DNA of 9,180 bases from Methanobacteriota archaeon (GCA_002725275.1 PBOE01000018.1:24914-34093); one strand, 5' to 3'; shown: positions 1 through 6,258, counted from the first letter of the stretch. Notes: generated by a model not told the origin, from the sequence alone. Numbers and translations: made by a program.

Positions 1-1728
1 GCGCTCGTCCTAAGCGACCGTCAGGGCGCTTCCAACGCCGGTGTCCCGTTTTCTGTGCTCAGCCACTGGTTGACGTTCAAGCATCCACGAATGGCCACCC
101 ACCGCCGGCAGCGCCTGTACGACGATTTGGTCCGTGAACTCCAAGCAAGCGATACCCCAGACGCCTCGCCGTTGATGCGGTCCTTGTTGATGGATTTTGG
201 AGACCAACCGTGGACCATGGAGCCCTGGCGGCCGGGGCCGGTCAACCTCCACGGCATCACCGAGCGAGGGGTCTTGTCAATCTTGCATCACGCGATGGAG
301 GAAAGTCGCCTGCCGTTTGTTGTTGACTGGGCCTTTGAAACGCCGTCGTCCCCCCGTCTTTCGCGCTGGCTCAGGCACCCTGAATGCCGTTCAGTCATCC
401 TTCGGCGGGACCCACCGCCCGAGGGTTTACCCTCGACGAGCTTGTTGGTGGACGGCCATGACCTGGGCACGGTTGCCGTTCACCTGAGTCGTTCCATACG
501 GTTCGATTTGACGCTTCACCTCGGTGAGACCGAACCGCCACCGTCCCAACAGCACGATGTTTTCATTCCTGCCACGGCCACGGAATTGCTGGACGCCACT
601 TCGGTGGGGAAAGCGGTGTATTCCGAGGTGGCACCAGCAGGTGTTGATGGCCAACGGTGGAGGGAAGCGCTTCGCCTCTATCCCCTCGGTGACGAAGAGC
701 GAGCCAACGCTCTGGAGCCGGTCGCCCCGCTGCTCGCATGGGTTGCTTCGCCACCGGCAAGCCGACCCGCTCGCTGGGTTCGCCTTCATCGGGTGCTTCC
801 GGCGGGCTGGGTGGAGCTGATGGACGTGCATGACGTTCCTCTGGCGGACCTCCCCTACGCCCTTTCGGTGGCCGGCAAAGCCTGGCGTCGTCGAGCGCTT
901 CACCACCTTCAATCCCAAACCGTTGAAGATCTCGCTGCTGTCCTTCGTTGGCGTCAGCAATTGACGGGTGATGTTGCGCATCGACCTGCATTAGCCGCCT
1001 CCATTTTGTGCGCTCTGGACCCGACGAAGGAGCATCACAAAGCGTTGTTTGAGGAAGCAAGCGACGCGTGGTTTGAGGCGCCGATGAGTGAGCGAGAGGT
1101 GCTGGAATCGTTGTTTGGACGCTGGGACCCGATCGAGGGCGAGGGGCTGTTGCAGCGTTGGGTTGAGCGGTCTTTGCTTCAACCAAAGGGGAGCGTGCTG
1201 CGTGCATGGGCAACCGGCCTTGAGATTGCACAGCGACGTGAGCCGTGGCTTCCTGAAACGCAGCGCCGGCTGATGGAACTGCTCCCTTCGGCATGGTGGT
1301 CCATGTTTGCACAATCCTGGCTGCTCGGTCAGTTGAACAGCCATACTGGACGGATGTGGCTCGCTTCCTCAGCGTTCAGTTGGCCGGCTCTGGTGGCTCG
1401 TACACCGGGCGAACGCGTGCAATATCCGGGGCTTGCGGGTGAACATCCCGCCTTTGATCTCAGTTCAACCGCTCTTCTCCCCGTGAACCTCCTTCCCGAT
1501 GGTCCCGGTAAGTCGGCCCTCGAGGACCTGTACGCCATGGTGAACGCCCTCGACCTTGGGGCTCCTGTTCCCGTGCTGTCGACGCATCCGATGGCGGGGT
1601 GGTTGGTCCGGCCCGTCCACCAGTGGCCCGTTTTTGGTTCGGAGGTTTTGACGATGGGGGACCCAATGGTGGGGGAGGTGCTCTTCTTGCGAAGCTACCA
1701 TGCTCGCCACCTACGGCCGCTCCGATGA
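1..1728 (+). CDS. Large protein of unknown function, 5' end probably outside the window
   Basis: I do not recognise this protein. The frame is open from base 1 to a TGA at 1726-1728, and no start codon occurs in the first 54 bases. The gene therefore either begins left of the window or uses GTG at 55 (557 aa) or ATG at 91. Neither internal start has a clear ribosome binding site, so I treat it as partial. The product is soluble-looking, with no signal peptide or membrane segment. It is rich in Trp, Arg, Leu and Pro, with amphipathic helical stretches such as the region around codons 290-400 counted from GTG55. I see no nucleotide-binding loop, metal-binding cluster or catalytic motif. Composition is steady along its length and the reading frame is intact, which argues for a real gene. 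An RNA locus begins about 100 bases after its stop. It could be a lineage-specific archaeal protein. I assign no function. Confidence 0.8.
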   Translation, partial: ALVLSDRQGASNAGVPFSVLSHWLTFKHPRMATHRRQRLYDDLVRELQASDTPDASPLMRSLLMDFGDQPWTMEPWRPGPVNLHGITERGVLSILHHAMEESRLPFVVDWAFETPSSPRLSRWLRHPECRSVILRRDPPPEGLPSTSLLVDGHDLGTVAVHLSRSIRFDLTLHLGETEPPPSQQHDVFIPATATELLDATSVGKAVYSEVAPAGVDGQRWREALRLYPLGDEERANALEPVAPLLAWVASPPASRPARWVRLHRVLPAGWVELMDVHDVPLADLPYALSVAGKAWRRRALHHLQSQTVEDLAAVLRWRQQLTGDVAHRPALAASILCALDPTKEHHKALFEEASDAWFEAPMSEREVLESLFGRWDPIEGEGLLQRWVERSLLQPKGSVLRAWATGLEIAQRREPWLPETQRRLMELLPSAWWSMFAQSWLLGQLNSHTGRMWLASSAFSWPALVARTPGERVQYPGLAGEHPAFDLSSTALLPVNLLPDGPGKSALEDLYAMVNALDLGAPVPVLSTHPMAGWLVRPVHQWPVFGSEVLTMGDPMVGEVLFLRSYHARHLRPLR

Positions 1729-1824
1729 ATTGATATGGAGTCGGTGGGACGCCGGCTTACCGTACCTGCAACATCAGGCTGAGCGACTGTGAAACGAGCA
1801 ATGACGTCTGACACCACGTGTACG
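1729..1824 (+). promoter_or_regulatory. Possible promoter/leader region ahead of the RNA hairpins
   Basis: This stretch separates the stop of the upstream gene from the first kink-turn hairpin. An AT-rich patch at about 1728-1737 (AATTGATATG) is the only TATA-like sequence in it. If used, it would start transcription near 1760 and include the hairpins in the transcript. The remainder forms only weak inverted repeats, such as AGTCG/CGACT. I see no convincing protein-coding gene here. Confidence 0.25.
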
Positions 1825-1884
1825 GCCGCAATCGAAGACCAAGACGACCCTTCGGGGAGTGACTTTTGGTGCAAATGCGGTAAA
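1825..1884 (+). ncRNA. Kink-turn hairpin 1 of a probable H/ACA guide RNA locus
   Basis: Lower stem GCCGCA (1825-1830) pairs with TGCGGT (1876-1881), including one G-U. Unpaired strands follow on both sides (about 1831-1837 and 1871-1875), then an upper stem ACCAAGA/TTTTGGT (1838-1844 with 1864-1870). Above it lies a textbook kink-turn: GA at 1846-1847 faces GA at 1861-1862, with a three-base AGT bulge at 1858-1860 and an apical CCC/GGG stem capped by a TTCG tetraloop. AAA at 1882-1884 could act as the ANA box, but it lies only 11-12 bases after the upper stem, a little short for H/ACA. Kink-turns in this position bind L7Ae. I could not identify an rRNA target, so the guide role is less certain than for hairpin 3. 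Confidence 0.55.
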
Positions 1885-1887
1885 CCA

Positions 1888-1951
1888 TCGGTGGGTTATG
1901 GGTCCTTGTGCGACGCAAGAATGAACGCAAGACAACCACCTTACCGGACAG
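1888..1951 (+). ncRNA. Kink-turn hairpin 2 of a probable H/ACA guide RNA locus
   Basis: Lower stem TCGGT (1888-1892) pairs with ACCGG (1943-1947), directly followed by ACA at 1948-1950. The upper stem is CTTGTG/CGCAAG (1905-1910 with 1926-1931), giving 16 bases between upper stem and ACA, within the H/ACA spacing rule. The kink-turn has GA at 1912-1913 facing GA at 1923-1924, a three-base AAT bulge (1920-1922) and a single C-G pair closing a GCAA tetraloop (1915-1918). The pocket strands (about 1893-1904 and 1932-1942) are long, and part of them (GGTGG/CCACC) could pair instead. I could not name the target nucleotide. The design matches hairpin 3 immediately downstream. Confidence 0.6.
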
Positions 1952-1954
1952 TAC

Positions 1955-2022
1955 GCCCCGACACCGAGGGTCAGGCCTCGGAGGAAACAGTGAACAAGGC
2001 CGTTAGGTGTCGGGGCACAGTT
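1955..2022 (+). ncRNA. H/ACA guide RNA hairpin 3, predicted to guide pseudouridylation of 23S helix 69 (E. coli U1915 position)
   Basis: An 11-bp perfect lower stem (1955-1965 with 2006-2016) is followed at once by ACA (2017-2019). The upper stem is GGCCT/AGGCC (1974-1978 with 1997-2001), so exactly 15 bases separate it from ACA, as in H/ACA RNAs. It is capped by a kink-turn: GA 1981-1982 opposite GA 1992-1993, AGT bulge 1989-1991, and a G-C pair closing a GAAA tetraloop. The pocket strands are GAGGGTCA (1966-1973) and GTTA (2002-2005). They are complementary to UGACCCUC and UAAC, so the predicted target is UAAC-U-N-UGACCCUC. From memory, archaeal 23S rRNA carries UAACUAUGACCCUC at helix 69, and this U aligns with E. 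coli U1915, a known pseudouridine site. Such RNAs act with Cbf5, Nop10, Gar1 and L7Ae. Hairpins 1-3 are probably on one transcript. Confidence 0.85.
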
Positions 2023-2088
2023 CCATGATGCCCTTCTTCTGCGGCGATTTGGCGATGAACTCAAAGGCTCGTCGCTGGAGCCGCTTCC
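2023..2088 (+). other. Spacer between RNA locus and CoA enzyme gene
   Basis: No stable structure or TATA box is obvious. A purine stretch GGAG at 2077-2080 lies 8 bases before the ATG at 2089 and is a plausible ribosome binding site. The gene downstream may thus be read from the same transcript as the RNA hairpins, but the sequence does not prove this. Confidence 0.4.
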
Positions 2089-3108
2089 ATGGGAGGCGCT
2101 CCCCGCTACAGCCGATGTTTGGTGGGCGGGACGTTTGACCGCCTTCACGCTGGCCATCGCTTGTTGCTCGATGCCGCGGTAAAATCAGCCGAACACGTCG
2201 AAGTTCACATCACGAGCGACGGCATGGCCGATAAAAAATCGGTGAACATGCAGTCGTTTGAAACCCGACGCGATGAGTTGCTGAACTGGGTCGAACGGCA
2301 TGCACCTCACCGTGTTTCGGTTCACGAATTGACCGACATCCACGGACCTGCACCCACGCACCCTGATGCAGACTGCATCGTGGCCACCCCCGAAACCAAA
2401 GCGGAATGCGAACGCATCAACCTCAAGCGGGCCGAGCACGGTTTGAGGCCCCTTCACATCGTCGAGGTGGCTCATCTGAAGGACGTTGAGGGTGGCATCA
2501 TCAGTTCAACACGCATCCGAAACGGGATGGTCGACCCCGAGGGTCATCCCTGGATGGCGCCCGAGTGGAAACAGGCCGTCCTTCGCATGCATCCTCGTGC
2601 GGAGCCCGAACTCAAGACACCCATGGGGACCCTCTACAAAGGCCCTGAAGAGGCCCCGGACATCGCCATGCTGGCCGCCCTTGAGGAGTTGAACACCTCG
2701 GAATTGATCCTCATCGCCGTGGGTGATGTTACGGTGGCGACGCTCCTTGCCTTGGACGTGGTCCCCGACATGGCCTTCGTTGACGGCCAAACCAAACGGA
2801 AGGCCCTCGAGGAAGAAGAGCAGGTGGACCTTACCGCCTTTCATCATGTGCTCCACGCTGAGAACCCACCCGGCGTGCTGACCCCGAGCCTCCAACTCGC
2901 CGTGGCTGAGGCGGCTGCGCTCGAGCAACCCGTGGTGGTGGTGGTGGACGGCGAGGAGGACCTCGCACCGCTGTATATTCACTTGCACGTTCCACTGCAC
3001 GCCGTGGTCCTGTACGGTCAGCCCCGTACCGGCGTGGTGGTTCAGCCCAGCAGCCTGGCGACCAAGATGCGATGCCGTCGCCTCCTCGAATTGTTTGAGG
3101 TGGAATGA
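2089..3108 (+). CDS. Bifunctional archaeal phosphopantetheine adenylyltransferase / DUF359 (GTP-dependent) dephospho-CoA kinase
   Basis: The 339-aa protein carries two domains for the last two steps of coenzyme A synthesis. Residues 1-160 are an archaeal/eukaryotic-type PPAT (COG1019 type), with GGTFDRLHAGH at 13-23 (the HxGH nucleotidyltransferase motif) and ISSTRIR at 138-144. It should transfer AMP from ATP to 4'-phosphopantetheine. Residues from about 175 match the DUF359/COG1909 family, whose characterised Thermococcus member uses GTP to phosphorylate dephospho-CoA. Visible family blocks are VGDVT (211-215), VDGQTKR (231-237), NPPG (259-262), GEEDL (288-292) and LYGQP (308-312). Eukaryotic CoA synthase also fuses PPAT and DPCK, but with an unrelated kinase domain. 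ATG 2089 is the only start after an in-frame stop at 2056-2058, and has GGAG 8 bases upstream. The glycosyltransferase gene abuts it directly, suggesting co-transcription. Confidence 0.93.
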   Translation: MGGAPRYSRCLVGGTFDRLHAGHRLLLDAAVKSAEHVEVHITSDGMADKKSVNMQSFETRRDELLNWVERHAPHRVSVHELTDIHGPAPTHPDADCIVATPETKAECERINLKRAEHGLRPLHIVEVAHLKDVEGGIISSTRIRNGMVDPEGHPWMAPEWKQAVLRMHPRAEPELKTPMGTLYKGPEEAPDIAMLAALEELNTSELILIAVGDVTVATLLALDVVPDMAFVDGQTKRKALEEEEQVDLTAFHHVLHAENPPGVLTPSLQLAVAEAAALEQPVVVVVDGEEDLAPLYIHLHVPLHAVVLYGQPRTGVVVQPSSLATKMRCRRLLELFEVE

Positions 3109-4221
3109 GTGACCGGTCCGATGGTGTCCATCACGGTTTGTGTTCGCAACGGGGCGCACTGGATCGATGACTGCCTCACCTCCCTCAAGGGACAAACCCA
3201 CCCCTCAACCGAAATTTTGGTCGTGAACGACGGTTCCACCGACGGAGCGGAAGCCATCCTTGATGCTCACCACGACCCCGAGGGAAACAACGGGGTCCCC
3301 GTCCGGGTTCACCACCAACCCCCGTTGGGACTGTCGGCTGGAAGGCAGTGGGCCGTTGAACAAGCCAGAGGCGAATGGGTGGCGATCACGGACATCGACG
3401 TCAGACCCGAGCCAGATTGGGTCGCGAACATGGTAGCACAAATCCACCCCGTTGACCCCGAGGAGCGCGTGGTGGCGATCACGGGCCGGACCGTTTTTGA
3501 ACAAGCAAGCGATTTGGTCAGTCGCTTACGTTCCGTCGAAATCGCGGCAAAATACCGAGCCCGCCCACGACGGACAAGTTTGGCCAACGGTCCCTGTTCA
3601 ATGTTCAACCGAGAGGCTCTTCTGGCGGTTGGTGGGTTCGACCCTGAGTGGTACCATGCCGAGGACATGGAGGTGAGCCTGCGTCTGATCCAAGCAGGAG
3701 GGACCATTGTTTACGCCCGGGATGCACTGGTGCGTCATGTTCCTGAAACCGGTGCATACCACTTCCTTGCTAAGCGGCGCAGAGATGCACGAGCCCACGT
3801 TCGAATCGTTCGTCACCACCCCAAGCGGCAACGAGGTGGACCGGGTTTTGACTTTCTTGGAAGTTCGACCGTGGTTTTGTGCATGCTTCCGATGTGGCTG
3901 GCCGTTCTCATCTTGTTCGTCCCGTCTGCCCTTGGCCTGATCAGCGGTGACCTTGCCCTCGGCAAAGCGATGTTTCAGCAGTGGGAGGGCCAGGCCCTCG
4001 TTGCGAGCATAACGGTGTTGCTAATTCAGGAGGTGCTGGTGTGGCGAGGACGTCTGGGCGTCGTCAATCGGGAGGTCGTGGGTTCAACCACCGGGAGCAA
4101 GTTGGTCGCCATGCTCGGCGTTCGCCGGATGATTCTTCGATGGAGCCTCGCCCTCTGGCACGGGTTGTTCTTGGGCGTTCTCGATGCTGTTTTGGGAAGA
4201 AACGGGCATCGGCGGGCTTAA
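3109..4221 (+). CDS. Family 2 glycosyltransferase with C-terminal membrane helices
   Basis: This 370-aa protein has a GT-A (GT2) catalytic domain followed by hydrophobic segments. Visible elements are the N-terminal strand VSITVCVRNG, NDGS at 40-43 (nucleotide-binding Asp41), the metal-binding DID at 95-97, GPCSMFNR at 161-168 and the catalytic-type ED at 185-186. Predicted membrane helices lie at about 252-278, 296-312 and 341-362, so the enzyme probably works at the cytoplasmic membrane face on a lipid-linked acceptor, for example in surface glycan or protein glycosylation. Donor and acceptor cannot be read from sequence. The GTG start at 3109 follows the upstream TGA with no gap, implying translational coupling; ATG at 3121 is an alternative. 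It ends 5 bases from the convergent membrane-protein gene, with no clear terminator between. Confidence 0.9.
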   Translation: MTGPMVSITVCVRNGAHWIDDCLTSLKGQTHPSTEILVVNDGSTDGAEAILDAHHDPEGNNGVPVRVHHQPPLGLSAGRQWAVEQARGEWVAITDIDVRPEPDWVANMVAQIHPVDPEERVVAITGRTVFEQASDLVSRLRSVEIAAKYRARPRRTSLANGPCSMFNREALLAVGGFDPEWYHAEDMEVSLRLIQAGGTIVYARDALVRHVPETGAYHFLAKRRRDARAHVRIVRHHPKRQRGGPGFDFLGSSTVVLCMLPMWLAVLILFVPSALGLISGDLALGKAMFQQWEGQALVASITVLLIQEVLVWRGRLGVVNREVVGSTTGSKLVAMLGVRRMILRWSLALWHGLFLGVLDAVLGRNGHRRA

Positions 4222-4226
4222 CCGCT

Positions 4227-4775
4227 TCAGTCGATGTTTTCGTCGCCGGGTGGAACACGACTGGCGTGATTCAAGGCGACCCCGGCGGCCATCAGTGCGA
4301 TGGTCACGGAGTAGACGCCAACGTCGATCCAGCCCTGGTGGGCGATGCCAAAGTAGAGATAGAAAGCCAGGCCCAGAAGCAAGCACCAAGCGGACATGGT
4401 TCGCTGGCCACCAGCGACGCTCGTGTCGTTCAGGGCGGTCCAGGTGTCGTTGATGATGAGGCCAGAGAACCATTCTTCGATCGGTTTTCGCTGGTTGATT
4501 TGGTTGATGCCCAAGGCGATGATGCCGATGCACCCTGCCATGAACACGGTGTCACCGAGGGGTTCGAAATGGAAACCGTCCTTGGCTTCCCCGAAGGCTG
4601 CGTTGGTGGCCTCAAACGTGAGCAGGCCGCCCCACGATACGTGGTAGGTGGGGTGAATCATCCCGAACATGTTCAGGAAGGCCAAGGCCAAGCCCCAGAA
4701 GCCCACGCACACCATGACGGACGCATAGACGGGCGCGTTTGCAGCGCTGGTTTGGCCGGGAGCCTCGTCGCTCAT
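4227..4775 (-). CDS. Four-helix integral membrane protein of unknown function
   Basis: The 182-aa protein has four predicted membrane helices at about 17-38, 75-92, 127-145 and 149-168. A roughly 35-residue loop between helices 1 and 2 is rich in His, Phe and Gly (HPTYHVSWGG at 41-50), and a second loop carries NQRKPIEEWFSGLIIND (94-110). There is no catalytic motif I recognise and I assign no family. I chose ATG at 4775 (MSDEAPGQ) rather than the frame's extension to 4847 for two reasons. A TATA-like element is centred 26-27 bases upstream, as for a leaderless archaeal transcript. The upstream extension would also overlap the end of orc1 and reads as non-membrane, Arg/His-rich sequence. It lies downstream of orc1 on the same strand with a 68-base gap and its own promoter. 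Confidence 0.8.
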   Translation of the reverse strand: MSDEAPGQTSAANAPVYASVMVCVGFWGLALAFLNMFGMIHPTYHVSWGGLLTFEATNAAFGEAKDGFHFEPLGDTVFMAGCIGIIALGINQINQRKPIEEWFSGLIINDTWTALNDTSVAGGQRTMSAWCLLLGLAFYLYFGIAHQGWIDVGVYSVTIALMAAGVALNHASRVPPGDENID

Positions 4776-4796
4776 GGGCCTTGCGACTTGCGTACT

Positions 4797-4806
4797 GCAT
4801 TTAAGC
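4797..4806 (-). promoter_or_regulatory. TATA-like element for the membrane-protein gene
   Basis: On the minus strand the element reads GCTTAAATGC. Its AT core (4799-4804) is centred about 26-27 bases before the A of the ATG at 4775. That is the normal archaeal TATA-to-start distance, so the mRNA would begin at or next to the start codon. No Shine-Dalgarno sequence is present, which fits a leaderless message. Confidence 0.5.
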
Positions 4807-4843
4807 ACACCGAACCGGGCGTGGGCCGTTTCGTGAGCCCGAT

Positions 4844-6085
4844 TCACAACGAGGTTTGGTGGTGGTAGTTGGCGTTGAAGACGGTTCGCATCTCTTCCTC
4901 AGCGGTTCCCATGATCTCTCGCACGTCAACGTTGGCAGGAATGCAGGAATTGATTTCTTTGGACCGGCCGTACCGACCTTTGCTGACGGTTCGTGCAGTG
5001 ACCAAACCCAACATGTCGAGGTTGGAAATCAGACCGGAGATCCGACGCTGCGTCAGCGGGTTTTGCCGAATGTGCTTGCAAGCCTGGCGGTAGATGTCGT
5101 ACACTTGCCCGGTCTGGACGTTGCGCAAGCCGTGCTGTTCGTTCAGGAGAATGGCGGCCAGCACGAGCTTTTGCTGGCTGGGAAGCGTGGCGATGACGGG
5201 TGTCATCTGGTCGGATTCGATTTGGCTCTGTGCGATGCGAACGTGGTTCTGGTTGACGATGACATCACCGGATTGCTCGGCCTTTTCTGCTGAGATTCGC
5301 AGGAGGTCAAGGGCACAGCGGGCATCACCGTGTTCTTGGGCGGCAAGGGCTGCGCAAAGCTCGATGACGCCCGGTCCGATGGCGTCCGGGTCAAGACCTT
5401 CTTTGGCGCGTTGGCGGAGAATGTCCTGGAGTTGTTCGGCGTCGTAGGGGCGGAAGAGGACGTCCAACTGGCCGAGTCGGGACCGCACGCGGGGGTCAAG
5501 GAAATCGGTGAACTTGAGGTCGTTGGAAATTCCAATGACACACGAGCGAGCCGATTGAAGTGAAGCGTTCATGCTCGTCAAGTTGTAGAGCAAGTCGTCC
5601 CCCGCTTTGCGAACCAAGTGATCGATCTCGTCGAGCACGATAACGAACACGCCGCCGCGCCGGTCCATGCGTCGAACCAGTTCGTTGAACACGCGGTCGG
5701 TGGGCCAACCCGTGAACGGAATTTCATCGCGCTCAAATTCCTCGAGCAGGGAGTTTCCAATGTGGCTCAACACCCGGTATTGCGTGTCGATTTGACGGCA
5801 ATTCACCATGATGGCCTCCACTTGCCGCCCCATCGTTTGCCCTTTGGCCTTGAGGTGGTGGCAAACATAGTCGGTGACCGCCGTTTTCCCGGCCCCGGTC
5901 ACACCGTAGAGCGTCATGTTACTGGGGATGTGGCCCTTGAGGGCTTCCCAGAGGTTGTAGGAAATTTTCTCGATCTCTTCCTGCCGGTGCGGAAGTTGTG
6001 CGGGCCGGTAGTTGTGGCGAAGATGCTCCTTGTTTTTGAAGAGGGTTTTTTGGGAAACAAACTTGTCGAAGATGTTGGTTTCCAT
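4844..6085 (-). CDS. orc1/cdc6: Orc1/Cdc6 replication initiator (origin-binding AAA+ ATPase)
   Basis: The 413-aa product has the full archaeal Orc1/Cdc6 layout. It has Walker A GVTGAGKTA at 61-69, Walker B VFVIVLDEID at 146-155, sensor 1 GISND at 185-189, the LDPRVRSRLG segment at 196-205, and sensor 2 in the GDAR segment at 253-256. A C-terminal winged-helix DNA-binding domain covers about residues 300-400 (QRRISGLISNLDMLGLV near 346-362). These proteins bind origin recognition boxes with ATP and recruit MCM. The length is typical and no key residue is missing. ATG 6085 is well supported by a perfect Shine-Dalgarno GGAGGTGATT at 6090-6099. Archaeal orc1 genes often sit beside the origin they bind, which makes the upstream spacer of interest. 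The four-helix membrane gene follows with its own promoter. Confidence 0.96.
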   Translation of the reverse strand: METNIFDKFVSQKTLFKNKEHLRHNYRPAQLPHRQEEIEKISYNLWEALKGHIPSNMTLYGVTGAGKTAVTDYVCHHLKAKGQTMGRQVEAIMVNCRQIDTQYRVLSHIGNSLLEEFERDEIPFTGWPTDRVFNELVRRMDRRGGVFVIVLDEIDHLVRKAGDDLLYNLTSMNASLQSARSCVIGISNDLKFTDFLDPRVRSRLGQLDVLFRPYDAEQLQDILRQRAKEGLDPDAIGPGVIELCAALAAQEHGDARCALDLLRISAEKAEQSGDVIVNQNHVRIAQSQIESDQMTPVIATLPSQQKLVLAAILLNEQHGLRNVQTGQVYDIYRQACKHIRQNPLTQRRISGLISNLDMLGLVTARTVSKGRYGRSKEINSCIPANVDVREIMGTAEEEMRTVFNANYHHQTSL

Positions 6086-6258
6086 TCAAAATCACCTCCC
6101 TATTTATACCAAGGTCGAGGGAGTCAATTGCCGACTCACCGCCATGAGTTGGCTGAGTCCGAGTCCCCCTTATATGCCTGTCCACGAACGACGATGGGAG
6201 GCCTTGATTTGTTGAACAGCGGACTCCTCAGTTCCACCTATAAAGTTAGGGTCTCTTG
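6086..6258 (-). promoter_or_regulatory. orc1 upstream region: TATA-like boxes, GAGTC repeats, possible origin elements
   Basis: This spacer contains no gene. Three TATA-like sequences are present: TATTTATA at 6101-6108, TTATATG at 6170-6176 and CTATAAAG at 6238-6245. The middle one reads CATATAAGG on the minus strand. It would start transcription near 6145 and give a leader of about 60 bases that includes the Shine-Dalgarno. Five copies of GAGTC or its complement GACTC occur at 6121, 6133, 6155, 6161 and 6222; the first two form a hairpin. TGTCCACGAA at 6179-6188 is repeated at 6279-6288. These may be operators or initiator-binding sites. The assignment as an origin is a guess based on position next to orc1. 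Confidence 0.4.
6090..6099 (-). promoter_or_regulatory. Strong Shine-Dalgarno site of orc1
   Basis: On the minus strand it reads GGAGGTGATT, fully complementary to the 16S rRNA 3' tail, and it is placed 8 bases (counted from GGAGGT) before the ATG. It fixes the orc1 start. It also shows that the orc1 mRNA must have a 5' leader, unlike the leaderless-looking genes around it. Confidence 0.8.

Noticed and set aside
563..1312. 249-codon and other long minus-strand frames opposite the first gene
   Set aside because: Low-complexity Pro/Arg/Ala-rich translations typical of antisense shadows in GC-rich DNA. The plus-strand frame is longer and continuous across the whole interval.
1749..1762. GCCGGCTTACC resembling the CCGGCTTA near the 3' end of RNase P RNA
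   Set aside because: The preceding 300 bases are coding sequence with no RNase P core, so this is a chance match.
1955..2018. Resemblance of GTCAGG...AAACAG to SRP RNA helix 8, or of GAGGAAA to RNase P conserved region I
   Set aside because: The long helix 5 partner strands of SRP RNA and the closing helices of RNase P are absent from the spacer. The H/ACA pocket match and 15-base ACA spacing account for the structure.
1789..2028. 79-codon plus-strand frame starting GTG, with a CxCG...C segment
   Set aside because: It runs straight through the three kink-turn RNA hairpins, whose base pairing and guide match explain the sequence better. It has no ribosome binding site and a low-complexity C-terminus. 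A tiny zinc protein is not fully excluded.
2051..2080. GCGATGAAC as a box C of a C/D guide RNA
   Set aside because: No matching box D (CTGA) or D'/C' pair lies at the proper distance.
4776..4847. N-terminal extension of the membrane protein to ATG 4847
   Set aside because: The extension would overlap the orc1 stop and ignores the TATA-like element at the right distance for ATG 4775.
3981..4868. 295-codon plus-strand frame across the convergent junction
   Set aside because: It overlaps the glycosyltransferase in another frame and is antisense to the four-helix membrane protein; the translation is Gly/Asp/His-rich without motifs.
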